Shown here one piece after another: positions 50,414 to 60,299 of a stretch of DNA of 64,000 nt (the stretch's first letter is position 1; each line of letters starts with the position of its first letter). The notes beneath the pieces are model-generated. The model was not told the DNA's origin, made no database searches, and worked only from the letters and a program-made list of their open reading frames with translations. The stretch lies in contig NZ_JXSK01000001.1 in NCBI RefSeq assembly GCF_001083805.1, positions 434,001-498,000 on the forward strand. The letters are read 5' to 3'. This stretch comes from Photorhabdus luminescens subsp. luminescens. GTDB taxonomy: Bacteria > Pseudomonadota > Gammaproteobacteria > Enterobacterales > Enterobacteriaceae. Made by a program: the position numbers and the translations under genes.

Positions 50414-51847
50414 TTAAATATTTTTCCAGTAGATTAATAAAGGTCGATCCAGCCAAGGTAATTTGGCGATATTTAACGGCCAGGGCCAGTCAGTTAATAG
50501 TGCATCAAATGGTTGAGGCTGGATTGTAATTTTGATTTCCTGTTCATTTATTCGTAATTCTCCCGGACGTTGCAGAAACAATTGGCGAGCATCATTGCGA
50601 CTTAATTTTTTCCAGGCAGGAAGTTGGGCGATAACCGTATCCAGCCACTGTTCTACTACCAACTTTTTTTCTGGTTCAATAGGCATTGATTCGATATTTT
50701 CATCAGTCATGAGTCCGCATAAAATATGATTTAATCCCTTACGTTCTATCGGTGTCTTTTCGGTTCCCCAAATTAGATAATCAAGCAGGACAACGGCACT
50801 GAATTGAGCTTGATGATGGATAAATTTTTGCTTTTCAAGTAGACCGAGTTGATTAAATAGGGCAGGTAATATCGGCCATAAAACTAATATTCCAGCATTG
50901 TTTACCTGACGTGGTAAGGCTTGTTCAGGTAATGAAGTCGGCTCAGGTTGTTGTGTGTCGTCAGTTAGATATTGGTTATGGTTATTTTCTCCTGTTGTAA
51001 TAAAGTATTTTGACAGGTATTTGTATTCTTCAACCGATAGATGTTTTTTACAACGTTGTGAAATTGGTGATGCTTGCCAGAGTTGTTTTAACCAGTCATT
51101 TAATGGGATGTGATGGGCTACAGCATGGTGAAATAATTCAACAATAGATGTTATATTAATCGCACCGTTATTAAGTTCAGTTGTAATACGTGAGATAATT
51201 TTCGCATCGGGTTTGGGAATTTCTTGCGTATTATGTTGTTGTATATATTTCAACGCATTTAATATCAGTTGGCAGGAGGAAACAGGTTCCTCCTGATGTT
51301 GCGGTGTAATTATGCTTTCCGATAACTTACGATTAATGGCAGTTAATAAAGCGGGTTCTCTGGTAGCCAGAAGTTTTTGTAGACTGTGTTCGGATAAACA
51401 GATTTTTGCTAATAATAATGCCCAGTTATTTTGTACATGTGTTAATTGATTAATGAATTGTTTAATGTTGATATCAGTAATTTTACTATTCTTCATTATT
51501 TCCATTGAGTTTGATGTAGAGTCTTTCTGATGTAAGTAATGAATAAAGTTCTCAATATCCGTTTGATTATTTATCTGATATTGGTTTAATGCTTGACTTA
51601 ATTTATCGTTAAGTCGAGTAGAAAACAGTGAATTAAAATCATCTAATCTTATTTCTCCAAGGTTCAGAATGAGTTCCTCCAAATAGATATTTGTATTAAT
51701 GGTAGATAAGTTAAAACAGGAATTGATTAACTTATTTATATTGAATTGATTAAGCAAGGAGCCATGCAATATTTTTTTAGCTACCTGTGTGTTATTGGCT
51801 TCAATAATAATGATTATCCGGTTTAACAGATTTATATTTGACCTCAT
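50414..51847 (-). CDS. pvc14: Pvc14, tape-measure protein
   Basis: 477 aa. The N-terminal NTQVAKKILHGSLLNQFNIN, YLEELILNLGEIRL and the C-terminal LLDYLIWGTEKTPIERKGLN, ARQLFLQRPGELRINEQEIK are typical of the CIS tape-measure family. It sets tube length inside the particle. Occupies the Afp14 position between baseplate and ATPase genes. Confidence 0.85.
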   Translation of the reverse strand: MRSNINLLNRIIIIIEANNTQVAKKILHGSLLNQFNINKLINSCFNLSTINTNIYLEELILNLGEIRLDDFNSLFSTRLNDKLSQALNQYQINNQTDIENFIHYLHQKDSTSNSMEIMKNSKITDINIKQFINQLTHVQNNWALLLAKICLSEHSLQKLLATREPALLTAINRKLSESIITPQHQEEPVSSCQLILNALKYIQQHNTQEIPKPDAKIISRITTELNNGAINITSIVELFHHAVAHHIPLNDWLKQLWQASPISQRCKKHLSVEEYKYLSKYFITTGENNHNQYLTDDTQQPEPTSLPEQALPRQVNNAGILVLWPILPALFNQLGLLEKQKFIHHQAQFSAVVLLDYLIWGTEKTPIERKGLNHILCGLMTDENIESMPIEPEKKLVVEQWLDTVIAQLPAWKKLSRNDARQLFLQRPGELRINEQEIKITIQPQPFDALLTDWPWPLNIAKLPWLDRPLLIYWKNI

Positions 51848-51899
51848 ATTAATATTCTCTTTTCTTAACTAATAAATATGGGGAAATTGGTCATTATAG

Positions 51900-52511
51900 T
51901 TAATAATCATTAAGGTCTACTTCAACTATATTGTAGGTTATGTCTTCTGAAATAGAAGGTTTTTTTCCTAGCGTTAACATTTCTAAAATGTTGTATGCTT
52001 GATCCCCTAAAGGTGCGCCATTATTTTGCCAATGTTTGTATATCTTGGCAAAGTTGTTGAAGTGTGATTCTGGTAACCAGTGAATAACTAATGAGATATG
52101 AGCAGGTAGCTCAGCTAAAATCTCATATTTTACCCAAAATTCTAATTTGTAAAGATTGATTGTGCTATTCTCAAATAATCCTTGATTCAGTACTACACTA
52201 ATTACAAATGAAAAGCGATCGGCTTTGATATATCTATTGCCGGAGAAATACCATTGATAATTCGATGCATTGCTTTCTTGTGGAAAATCGTTTTCTTGAT
52301 TTGTTATTTTTTCAACTAATATTTTTCTATTAATGCGATCAAATTCTTTTACCTGCACTTTAAGTGTGTCATTGTTAATTTCTAGTGTAATTTCGTCATT
52401 CTTTTCGATCATGGCAGGGAAGGAGTTTTGGTTATTAATAGTAATCCATCGTTCATTTTCTGTTGCCTTTTTGGTGTGTATTTTATTATCATAAACTAAT
52501 TGATACTTCAT
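51900..52511 (-). CDS. C-terminal segment of Pvc12, separated by a -1 frame change
   Basis: 203 aa if translated from its own ATG, with only a poor ribosome site (GGAAG, 2 nt from ATG). The end (YKLEFWVKYEILAELPAHIS, LVIHWLPESHFNNFAKIYKH) is the conserved C-terminus of large eCIS baseplate J/gp6-like proteins, where a strand such as RISVVxP precedes ETPAHLxxxIHWL. The frame stays open upstream through the pvc12 stop as YALSWKNSKIWLED, so it joins the 691-aa pvc12 frame at the A7 run 52554-52560. It is best read as part of pvc12, not a separate gene. Confidence 0.75.
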   Translation of the reverse strand: MKYQLVYDNKIHTKKATENERWITINNQNSFPAMIEKNDEITLEINNDTLKVQVKEFDRINRKILVEKITNQENDFPQESNASNYQWYFSGNRYIKADRFSFVISVVLNQGLFENSTINLYKLEFWVKYEILAELPAHISLVIHWLPESHFNNFAKIYKHWQNNGAPLGDQAYNILEMLTLGKKPSISEDITYNIVEVDLNDY

Positions 52512-52543
52512 ATCTTCCAGCCATATTTTGCTGTTTTTCCAGC

Positions 52544-54619
52544 TCAGAGCATATTTTTTTCCGCTATTTTACTCAATGTGTTTTTCAGATCCTCACTGTT
52601 ATCCGCATTTAGGGTGAATCTGTCTTCTCTCACTTCTGTGATCATTAGATTATTCGCTGTGATTGTCTCTTGGTTGAAGTTAAATTCTAGGTCAATTAAT
52701 TGATGTTTCTGTAATTTGGCTTCACCATTATTTTTCCACATGATTTCTAATTTATTATTTTCAACCACCTTAAAATTAGCTTGTTGATCCTCATTGAATT
52801 TATTATGTGGTTTTACCGGCAAGAGTTGACGATGCTCAATCAGATAAAAGGGAAGTTTATCCAGCTCCGGGTTTTCACTGAAACATTCTCCTCCCAGACC
52901 AAGTCGGGCAGCAATGCGTTTCTGAAGGGCTGATACCCGATCAATACGAATATTGTTACGTTGGTAGGCTAGGTTAGGTTGTTGAGTAAGATATTCTCGC
53001 TGGGTAGATAGAAAATCTTCTTTTAGTGCCAGAGATTGCTGTGAGTTTGCCTGTAGGAGAGGGATTGAACATTGAGCTCCAAAATATCGTAACAGATAAT
53101 CTATAATTACCAATTCTCTGGCATAGTTTTTATCATTATTTTCGATTTTCGCCCCATTATTTATCTGATCAATTAAATTAGGTTTTATGCTTTGATGAAT
53201 ATTCTGACCCACACTATTTTCTTTAAAAGGCCATTGAGTTCCATATACAGTATTTCCTCGTTGTTTAAAAGCCAATAATTTTGGTAATAAAGCGAGATCA
53301 GCACAGCTATTAGCCAGCATTTGTTCAAAAGGCAACATAAACTGGTGTAATGGTATTTGTTGATGGGTATTAGTTTGTAATCCATAGCAAGAGGGTAATT
53401 TATTGCTTACCGGATGGTAATTCAGAACCTTACGATGTTTACCCCAATTCATCAATTCAGGTTGTGTATTAATCAGTGGCTCTGGAATAATCTTGTTTTC
53501 TATATCTTGTTTAGAAATCGTAACTTTAATCCCACCTTTAGCGGTAATAGTGAGTGGACTGTCTGGTGAGGTAATCAATTGTAAGGGATTGTCGCCCCAT
53601 AATCTGGGGTAGTGCTCTTTTTCGATTGTCCAAGACCAGTTATCATTTTTTTCTTGATTATGTTCATCTAATGTGAATTTGGTAATGCTCTTGATTCCTT
53701 TGATCCTTAATAATTGATTAACCAGAGGACTTAAATTTAATTCTTTAGGTTCGGTGTAATCTTTGATTGAAGGTAACTTAGGTAGCCAACCATGACGTAA
53801 ATAAGGTCCATCAAAAATTTCTTCATTACTGTAACCCATTTCTTTCATAGCTTGGATAGTATAACGTAGTGGCTTTTCAAGAACCATTTGTTCCGCTGTT
53901 GTATAAATTTTAGCGAATATATCAGCGATATCTTTGACATCATCATTAAGCTGAATATCAATCTTCAATGATATATCGGTGGGTTTTAGCCAAATAATTT
54001 TACTGACGGATTCTCCTAAATTGCGGTTATCTTCCAAGAAGGTCTTTAGTTTTGTCTGAGCGAGTGTATTATTAGCCTGAGTTTCCCGGCTAGGTAGCAG
54101 ATAAAGCCAATAGTTTCCCCTTAGTGTTAATTTTAACTGTTGTGTATCTCTGTATTTGTCTTTGGTGAAACTGTATTGTCGTTCTTGTTTGTTATACCAG
54201 TATGTGTAGCGTTGATCTTCAGGTTCTCGAATAAGCTGTGCATCATTAAAGAGAAAATAACCATTACTTTGATCGTTGCTGTGCAAATCTAATAAAGCCC
54301 GGCGATAATCCTCTGCGGTAATGGGACCACAGGTCAGCGTTTGTTGTGGGCCAAACTCCTTAGGGAAAATACCATCGCCGGATGTCTGTTGATTTTGTTC
54401 AGGAGTAAGAAGATCTTTCAATGGTAATGAATGGCGGTAAGCTAAATCTGATGCGCCATAACAACAGGCTTCTAATAAGGTAATGCCGGGGTCATTTTCC
54501 CCCGTATCATTCCAATATTGACCGGATTGTTGTTCAATAACGGTTTTTGCCTGAGCAAGTAAGGTATCAAAGGTAATATCGTCTTTAATAATGGGAAATA
54601 GCGTATCTCGATTATTCAT
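52544..54619 (-). CDS. pvc12: Pvc12, baseplate J-like wedge protein (zero-frame part)
   Basis: 691 aa in the zero frame. N-terminal YWNDTGENDPGITLLEACCY and GASDLAYR mark the gp6/BPJ baseplate-wedge family. Its zero-frame end AEKNML is reached immediately after A-AAA-AAT (7 A residues, 52554-52560). A -1 slip there gives AEKN-YALSWKN and continues through the downstream 203-codon ORF to a 906-residue protein (54619-51900), near the expected full length. The family C-terminal domain is found only in that extension. Pvc12 forms the baseplate with Pvc11. Confidence 0.88.
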   Translation of the reverse strand: MNNRDTLFPIIKDDITFDTLLAQAKTVIEQQSGQYWNDTGENDPGITLLEACCYGASDLAYRHSLPLKDLLTPEQNQQTSGDGIFPKEFGPQQTLTCGPITAEDYRRALLDLHSNDQSNGYFLFNDAQLIREPEDQRYTYWYNKQERQYSFTKDKYRDTQQLKLTLRGNYWLYLLPSRETQANNTLAQTKLKTFLEDNRNLGESVSKIIWLKPTDISLKIDIQLNDDVKDIADIFAKIYTTAEQMVLEKPLRYTIQAMKEMGYSNEEIFDGPYLRHGWLPKLPSIKDYTEPKELNLSPLVNQLLRIKGIKSITKFTLDEHNQEKNDNWSWTIEKEHYPRLWGDNPLQLITSPDSPLTITAKGGIKVTISKQDIENKIIPEPLINTQPELMNWGKHRKVLNYHPVSNKLPSCYGLQTNTHQQIPLHQFMLPFEQMLANSCADLALLPKLLAFKQRGNTVYGTQWPFKENSVGQNIHQSIKPNLIDQINNGAKIENNDKNYARELVIIDYLLRYFGAQCSIPLLQANSQQSLALKEDFLSTQREYLTQQPNLAYQRNNIRIDRVSALQKRIAARLGLGGECFSENPELDKLPFYLIEHRQLLPVKPHNKFNEDQQANFKVVENNKLEIMWKNNGEAKLQKHQLIDLEFNFNQETITANNLMITEVREDRFTLNADNSEDLKNTLSKIAEKNML

Positions 54620-54635
54620 TTTTTAACTCCTTCGT

Positions 54636-56447
54636 TTAGGGGGTTTTATTCCAGACTAAAATCAATACTTCGTTATCGTCGGCTTCTACGCTTTTACCTG
54701 CGGCATCAGTGGATGGACTGCCTTTTTTTAAAGTCAAGCTAGTGACCCGTTCAACCCAAGGTGATTGTTGAATCGTGGCTAATAACTGGTAATAATCAAT
54801 GTGATTACCTGGTGTTACGTTAATAGCCGTATTTTCTCCCCACGGTATGTAGATTCGACTCAGTTCCTGCTGTAATTGCTGGCGGCCATAATCGGGATTA
54901 ACATTTGGAGCAAATACCAATTCATAGTTAATTGTGACATCAGCGTATTTGGGGTTCTTAATTTCAATGGTTGTCCAGGGACTGCTTAATTGATCTAACC
55001 ATTCGACCATTTCAGTTAATCGGGCTTGATTCAATTCTGGGCGGAGTGAATCATCGTTATCTTTGTAGCGGTTATCAGGGATGACAATTAATTGGCGCTT
55101 TTCTGGCGCGGGTATTTTGGTTAATTCACTGGTTGAAGGATATTTAACATCAAATATACTGACAAACCGCTCTTTTAATAAGGTGACAATATCGTCCCAA
55201 TTCAATGCCCGGTTACGATGAGACAATCGGGTGGGAACCCGTTTCAGGAAGGTTTGCTCATTTTCTTTCGGCCGACCGTTCCAAGATGCCCAAGGTTGAG
55301 TGACTTCACTGATTGCATAGGATGAATTCACCGGCTGTTTAATGCTGCCGGCGGCTAATCCATTTAGCAAGTGATCCGACTCAATAGTTTCTGCGTTAAT
55401 TAGAGTAGCGGTTATAGCGTTATACAACAGTCCTTTAATTTTTGGATAATTAGGTGGTTTTTCACTAGGTATCTTTGGCGCCATATTAGCTTTTAGCCAG
55501 TATTTATCTGTTGGCATTAGAGAGGTTTGGTTTGAAGCATTTTGTGGTAATAACGTTCGTAAGGTTCCCCGATCAAACAGGTTGCGAGTTTGGTCGTGAA
55601 CCAGTTGGGTTAATGGCTGCCATGTATTGTTTCTACTAAGATAAAACCAAGATATGGAGAATTGTTCAAAGCCTTCTAACTGCCAGTACAGGGATAAAGT
55701 TTGTCCCGGTAATACATCGGTAAAGCCTAAATAGAATGTATCATTGGTTAATGACGATATATTTGCTTCTCCCCAATCTATGGTAGTAGATTGAACTCTG
55801 GCATCGTTGGGTGTTGCGCTAAAAAGCCGAATACCGTTTTTAGGTAATTTAATGTTATCTGAGTGGCTTAATATTATTGCTGATTTCCAGTCGGTGTTGT
55901 CTTTCCGATACCAACGTAGGTCGGTTAATTTCCCTTGGTTCGCTAATAAATCAGCATCTGATGCATACTGTAACGGGTTTCCGGCGCTGTCCTGCCCGGC
56001 ATCAAACAGGGTCCCTTTTGGGATAAGATATTCTGCATTATCTGTATTTAAGGTAATGCCTAAAGCAACGTTATCCGCTTGGGCATTTCTGGGTTTTAAA
56101 CCTAATAATTCCCGGTAATAAAGATCACGATGTCGTGCCGGAAAAGTATTAAATAAAACTTTGGTTGTTTCTAACAGTTTTAAAAAAGCTAATATAAAAG
56201 CTTGATGAGCCGGTAAATGTCCATCTGCTTTATTAATGTTTTGGTAAATATCCGCTAATTTCTCAGGAGTATTTTCCTGAATAAAGTAGAAACTGTCCCA
56301 GAATTTATTTCTATCTTGATCAAAAGGGATTTTTGCCGCATATTCTTTAAGCCAATTTAAAATATCCAGTGTACTTCTTTCATCAAGTTTAAAATCTGTC
56401 TCTGGTACGATAGCGGCGAGTTTATTTTTTAATTCGGTAAGTCCCAT
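54636..56447 (-). CDS. pvc11: Pvc11, baseplate J-like protein
   Basis: 603 aa. Helical N-terminus (WLKEYAAKIPFDQDRNKFWD), then baseplate J-like beta regions (ITLNTDNAEYLIPKGTLFDA, INYELVFAPNVNPDYGRQQL) and a C-terminal EADDNEVLILVWNKT. AGGTGG ribosome site. Works with Pvc12 in baseplate wedge assembly. 83-nt gap from pvc10. Confidence 0.9.
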   Translation of the reverse strand: MGLTELKNKLAAIVPETDFKLDERSTLDILNWLKEYAAKIPFDQDRNKFWDSFYFIQENTPEKLADIYQNINKADGHLPAHQAFILAFLKLLETTKVLFNTFPARHRDLYYRELLGLKPRNAQADNVALGITLNTDNAEYLIPKGTLFDAGQDSAGNPLQYASDADLLANQGKLTDLRWYRKDNTDWKSAIILSHSDNIKLPKNGIRLFSATPNDARVQSTTIDWGEANISSLTNDTFYLGFTDVLPGQTLSLYWQLEGFEQFSISWFYLSRNNTWQPLTQLVHDQTRNLFDRGTLRTLLPQNASNQTSLMPTDKYWLKANMAPKIPSEKPPNYPKIKGLLYNAITATLINAETIESDHLLNGLAAGSIKQPVNSSYAISEVTQPWASWNGRPKENEQTFLKRVPTRLSHRNRALNWDDIVTLLKERFVSIFDVKYPSTSELTKIPAPEKRQLIVIPDNRYKDNDDSLRPELNQARLTEMVEWLDQLSSPWTTIEIKNPKYADVTINYELVFAPNVNPDYGRQQLQQELSRIYIPWGENTAINVTPGNHIDYYQLLATIQQSPWVERVTSLTLKKGSPSTDAAGKSVEADDNEVLILVWNKTP

Positions 56448-56530
56448 ATTATACCACCTGTTATTTGAATATATTGCTGATAGCTTTGTACAATAGGATG
56501 GTTATTTAATAATGAATTTTAAGGAGTTAT

Positions 56531-56947
56531 TTATCCGGCACTGACAGCATATTGGCTGGCAATAAAACGGCCTTTTCCCATACTGGGTGTTGTTATATCC
56601 GGTACGCCTGACGGATTAATCGCTGGTTGTGTCGGGGTAAAACGAGCAGTAAATTGTTGCCCGACAATAATCACTGAGTCAGGGCTACAGCAAAAGTTTA
56701 CTTGCTGGCTGGTATCCAATTGGGCAATGGTGACTATACCCATGCCGAGTGTTGGATGGCTGGAAGTAATGTATTGCGCTTGAAGTTGTACCTTTTTTTC
56801 ATCACCCACAATGGCGATCTTTTTGCCCTGTATTTGCGCGTGTCCGCTGCCTTTAATAATTGCTGGTCCCAAAATGGTGACCTGCCGATTACCAAATAAT
56901 GGCTCAAATAGCAGACTATCACCATCGATGATCAGTTGTTTGCTCAT
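56531..56947 (-). CDS. pvc10: Pvc10, PAAR-like spike tip
   Basis: 138 aa. Short beta-rich protein (DGDSLLFEPLFGNRQVTILG, GNxxIxG-like strands, PAINPSGVPDITTPSMGKGR) that fits the spike-tip protein in the Afp10 position. It overlaps pvc9 by 4 nt (ATGA). The tip sharpens the VgrG-like spike. Confidence 0.85.
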   Translation of the reverse strand: MSKQLIIDGDSLLFEPLFGNRQVTILGPAIIKGSGHAQIQGKKIAIVGDEKKVQLQAQYITSSHPTLGMGIVTIAQLDTSQQVNFCCSPDSVIIVGQQFTARFTPTQPAINPSGVPDITTPSMGKGRFIASQYAVSAG

Positions 56948-57366
56948 TGGTTCACCTTTGCTTGACCTTCATTGACTTCAAGAATGCTTTCAAGTTGTTG
57001 AGTGATTTCGCTACCTCTTAGGGCATAGGTCACTTGAATATGTAGGGTATTCGGTGAGTCTGTCTTCTGAGTGACCTGAATATCGGTGATTTCTGCTCTA
57101 GGTTCATAACGTAATACTCGTTCTTCAATGCGGGTTTGAATCTCCGACAGTAATTCATCACTGATGTTTTCAAACATATAATCATTTAAACCACAGCCAT
57201 AATCTTCACGCATAATCCGTTCGCCGGGCTCAGTTAAAAAAAGGATTTTCATACTTTGGCTGACATTTTCGGCGCCTTCGGCCATTGCTATTCCGGTTTC
57301 AAGAGAAAACTGCGGCGGAAATTTCCAGCCGCGACCATAAATATCGGCTAATATTTGGTTTGTCAT
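56944..57366 (-). CDS. pvc9: Pvc9, gp25-like baseplate protein
   Basis: 140 aa. The gp25/IraD signature is clear: MAEGAENVSQSMKILFLTEP, GERIMREDYGCGLNDYMFEN, and RYEPRAEITD. Links baseplate to sheath. Overlaps pvc10. Confidence 0.95.
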   Translation of the reverse strand: MTNQILADIYGRGWKFPPQFSLETGIAMAEGAENVSQSMKILFLTEPGERIMREDYGCGLNDYMFENISDELLSEIQTRIEERVLRYEPRAEITDIQVTQKTDSPNTLHIQVTYALRGSEITQQLESILEVNEGQAKVNQ

Positions 57367-57378
57367 TCCAATACCTCA

Positions 57379-58980
57379 TTACTGTGTTAAGTTAATTTTC
57401 GCACCTTTAATATCTACCGCGGATTTTCCTGTGGCGGATAAAGATTTTTCCGCTTGTATATTAATTTCCTGGGCCTGAGTGATGAGATTTTTCGTTGAAT
57501 TGAGCGTAATATCTTTATCCTGTTGCAGAGAAACTTTATTTTCTCCGCTATTAAGCGCCACGGTGTTTTCTTGGTTATCGAATATTAATGCTTGTTGTTT
57601 ATCTCCGTGCTTAATAACTAAAGTTTTCACCGGATTTTTTTCACTGGGTTCTAGCGGTGGTTTATTTTTAGGATTATGCATGGAACCTAATATCACCGGA
57701 AAACGGGGATCGCATTCAAAGAATCCGATAATTACTTCATCTCCCGGTTCTGGATAAAAGCAAAATCCGCTTTCATGACTGGCGTAAGGTTTACCTAGCC
57801 GGGCAAACAGGACACCCTGAGTTAGGTTTAATGCCGGTATTCTGACTGGAATACGGCCTAGCGATTGGCTGTCTTGCTGGTATTTTTCTACGATGCCGAT
57901 ATGCAACTCTTTCACCTGTGGCACCGGGGGTTCCACATCTGGCAACATGCCTAAGGTTAATCGGGTGCGCCAGCCTTGCCTCTGGTTAATTATCTGATTT
58001 ACGCCAGTGATAATCCCTTGTCCATCCATCCCCTGACCAAAACCGTTTAATGCCAGTACATCTCCTGGTTGATAGCGGTGATTGCCTTCGATTTCAAAAC
58101 TGCCGGATATATTATGGCTTCGCAGGTTATCCATGATGCCTTGAGCAAGATGTTTAGCTTGTTCATTATCTAGCGGATAGCTGTAAGCCCATTGCCACTC
58201 TTTATCAGCCAGTGCGGCGATACTGTCCACGGCCAATTTATGACTGCCAAGTCGGCTATTTTGGGTATTGATTGCTTGAGAAAGTTTCTGTTGCGCAATA
58301 TTCCAGGCGCGTACACTCACTGTTTTGGGGCTATGTTGGTTATTCCACTGGAGATCCGCCTCAAATAGCACAATATCTTGATCGTCGGCCTGTCGATTAA
58401 GAGTATGTACCGTTGACTGATTCAGGGCCTTAGGCGTTATCAAGGTAACCGATTCATTGCCCGGCAACAGCCAGATGTTAGTAGCAACCAATCGGCTTTT
58501 TAAGAATGCCCAATCATTGCAACGAAATTGCACCATTTGTTCATGCACCGCTTTAAGCTGAGGCGCCTGCTTTATCGTCGTTTGGATACCATTCTGATTG
58601 AAGAGTTTCTTGATAATCGCTTCATCACTCTGTTTATTAAATAGCTGTGAGTGAAAGCTGTGGGTTAATTTTTGCAGATGATGTTTTGCTGTCAGGGTAA
58701 TGATGCTGTCCTGACCTTTAAGCCCCAGTGTTTGCCGAACAATGACGCCTTTAAACAATACGGTTTTTTGCATCTGTACAATAAGCTCATGATTCGGGCG
58801 GCAGTTTGCCAATTCAGTCTGTGTTTTGGCGTCAAAAATATGGCTGGCGTCACCGGCGATTCCTAGCGTGATGTTAGCCGAAGGGATGCCGTTGATGTGA
58901 TGGTTGGTTGTCAGACTGATCACAGTAAATTGATTGAGCGTTTTACCATCTATCTTGATGGTTACTGAGGGTATTTTCAT
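57379..58980 (-). CDS. pvc8: Pvc8, VgrG-like central spike
   Basis: 533 aa. gp27-like N-terminal domains, an OB-fold (GIVEKYQQDSQSLGRIPVRI, then FARLGKPYASHESGFCFYPE, GDEVIIGFFECDPRFPVILG, SMHNP) and a C-terminal beta-helix of repeats (ENTVALNSGENKVSLQQDKD). Trimeric spike that carries the PAAR-like tip. Its ATG overlaps the pvc7 stop (ATGA). Confidence 0.95.
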   Translation of the reverse strand: MKIPSVTIKIDGKTLNQFTVISLTTNHHINGIPSANITLGIAGDASHIFDAKTQTELANCRPNHELIVQMQKTVLFKGVIVRQTLGLKGQDSIITLTAKHHLQKLTHSFHSQLFNKQSDEAIIKKLFNQNGIQTTIKQAPQLKAVHEQMVQFRCNDWAFLKSRLVATNIWLLPGNESVTLITPKALNQSTVHTLNRQADDQDIVLFEADLQWNNQHSPKTVSVRAWNIAQQKLSQAINTQNSRLGSHKLAVDSIAALADKEWQWAYSYPLDNEQAKHLAQGIMDNLRSHNISGSFEIEGNHRYQPGDVLALNGFGQGMDGQGIITGVNQIINQRQGWRTRLTLGMLPDVEPPVPQVKELHIGIVEKYQQDSQSLGRIPVRIPALNLTQGVLFARLGKPYASHESGFCFYPEPGDEVIIGFFECDPRFPVILGSMHNPKNKPPLEPSEKNPVKTLVIKHGDKQQALIFDNQENTVALNSGENKVSLQQDKDITLNSTKNLITQAQEINIQAEKSLSATGKSAVDIKGAKINLTQ

Positions 58981-59660
58981 GCATCCCCCTTAGCTTGTAG
59001 GGTTTGGCCGGGGGTAAAGTCATCAAGATTATCTAAACCGTTCTGCCAAGCCAATGAGAGATAATCGATACCACCGGCCAGCGAAGCGCCAGCACCTAAG
59101 GCGATTAAGGGTAGGGAAAGCATATCGGTTACGCTAACAGCAGTAGCCGGAGGTGATTTTAATTGCCGTTCGGTGGCCTGAATAACAAAGCTTTCGTCTG
59201 CCACCAAGGATAAAGTCGCACTGGCCCGTAATGGGGTGGCGTCCCGATCAAACAGAGTGTAATTGATGGTAAGTCCACTGGCCCGGCAGGCAAAATAACC
59301 TTTGTTTTCCCAGCGCATTTTGCCCCATTTGATTTTAAGAAAGTGGGGCACTTTGGTGCTGGCATCAACCGCACACAGGGATTTCAGAGTTGCCAGTTGG
59401 GTTTCTATGGGCGTGTTATTGCCGGGCATTGATGCATCAAACAGCAGGACTAACGATAATCCGGCAGGTTGGGATAACATATAACGGCTGCTTTGGCTGG
59501 CTCGATTAACACTTTCATCCTGTTGGTAGCGGGTTTGGTAATCAAGCTGAATGGTATCGGGGTTATACATCGCCTGTAAGCTACCCACGGAAACTTTGCC
59601 TTCCCGATCTTTGAAGGCTGTCAGGGTGAGTCTGGATAAACCACGTTCAATTAAACTCAT
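58977..59660 (-). CDS. pvc7: Pvc7, LysM-type tube-spike adaptor
   Basis: 227 aa from ATG 59660 ([20 protein letters not shown]), with AGGAGG 5 nt upstream; an in-frame ATG at 59678 would lie inside pvc6 and has no such site. Matches the eCIS Afp7/gp53-like adaptor: [35 protein letters not shown], and a C-terminal hydrophobic helix. It joins tube to spike. Confidence 0.88.
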   Translation of the reverse strand: MSLIERGLSRLTLTAFKDREGKVSVGSLQAMYNPDTIQLDYQTRYQQDESVNRASQSSRYMLSQPAGLSLVLLFDASMPGNNTPIETQLATLKSLCAVDASTKVPHFLKIKWGKMRWENKGYFACRASGLTINYTLFDRDATPLRASATLSLVADESFVIQATERQLKSPPATAVSVTDMLSLPLIALGAGASLAGGIDYLSLAWQNGLDNLDDFTPGQTLQAKGDA

Positions 59661-59826
59661 AATCGCCTCCTGTTTCACGTAATGCCTCTAACACCTCCCG
59701 TTTCACCATCTCAATCAAACGGGCATTATCCAGTTTTTCCTGAGCTAGTGTTCGTGGGGAGCATTGTTCACTCGTAGGATCAGTAACTTTCGCCTGAATA
59801 ATCAGTTCCTTAATTTCGACAGTCAT
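59647..59826 (-). CDS. pvc6: Pvc6, small 59-aa eCIS protein
   Basis: 59 aa, [20 protein letters not shown] then [20 protein letters not shown] and [19 protein letters not shown]. It starts at ATG 59826 overlapping the pvc5 stop (ATGA) and ends inside the start of pvc7. A short helical protein in exactly the Afp6 position, conserved in size across eCIS. Role in assembly unclear. Confidence 0.85.
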   Translation of the reverse strand: MTVEIKELIIQAKVTDPTSEQCSPRTLAQEKLDNARLIEMVKREVLEALRETGGDYEFN

Positions 59827-60281
59827 GCTTTTACTCCTAACCAGCGCATATCCTGATAACGTAATTCCAGAGAGCTCACCAGCACGGTGTTGCTATTGGC
59901 ATCAAAGTCGCTGGTGGACCAACGAACCGGCAGCGCGTTACTCACCGCCCAGCTCGCCACTGGTAGAGCGTTTTCGTTCAGTAGCATGATGACGACGTCG
60001 GCATACACCGCTTTCTCGCCACGCAGCACGCGATCAAATACCAAGGTGAGGGGGGTGATGGTCATGACGCCACGCTCCAACACTAAACTGCCATGTTGAA
60101 TTTTTTCGGCCAGCCAGACGTTTCTGGCATTTTCCCCACCTTGACTGTGTTGGGTGGTTTGCAGTTCTCGACTCAGGCCCGATATACGCTGAAAGGCGAT
60201 ATCGAGCGGGCTTGGAATGTTATTAAACAGAAAACTGGCGATAAAACGGTGTGATACTGACGGGGTGTATAGATTGTGCAT
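59823..60281 (-). CDS. pvc5: Pvc5, second tail-tube protein
   Basis: 152 aa. Hcp/gp19-like tube fold: [79 protein letters not shown]. It forms the first ring between spike and main tube in Afp5/Pvc5 systems. Overlaps pvc6. Confidence 0.92.
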   Translation of the reverse strand: MHNLYTPSVSHRFIASFLFNNIPSPLDIAFQRISGLSRELQTTQHSQGGENARNVWLAEKIQHGSLVLERGVMTITPLTLVFDRVLRGEKAVYADVVIMLLNENALPVASWAVSNALPVRWSTSDFDANSNTVLVSSLELRYQDMRWLGVKA

Positions 60282-60299
60282 GTTTTTCCCCTGTTTAGA

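Noticed and set aside
51900-52511. Independent gene for a 203-aa PVC protein (such as pvc13)
   Set aside because: It lacks fibre features; its end matches the pvc12-family C-terminus and its frame extends through the pvc12 stop.
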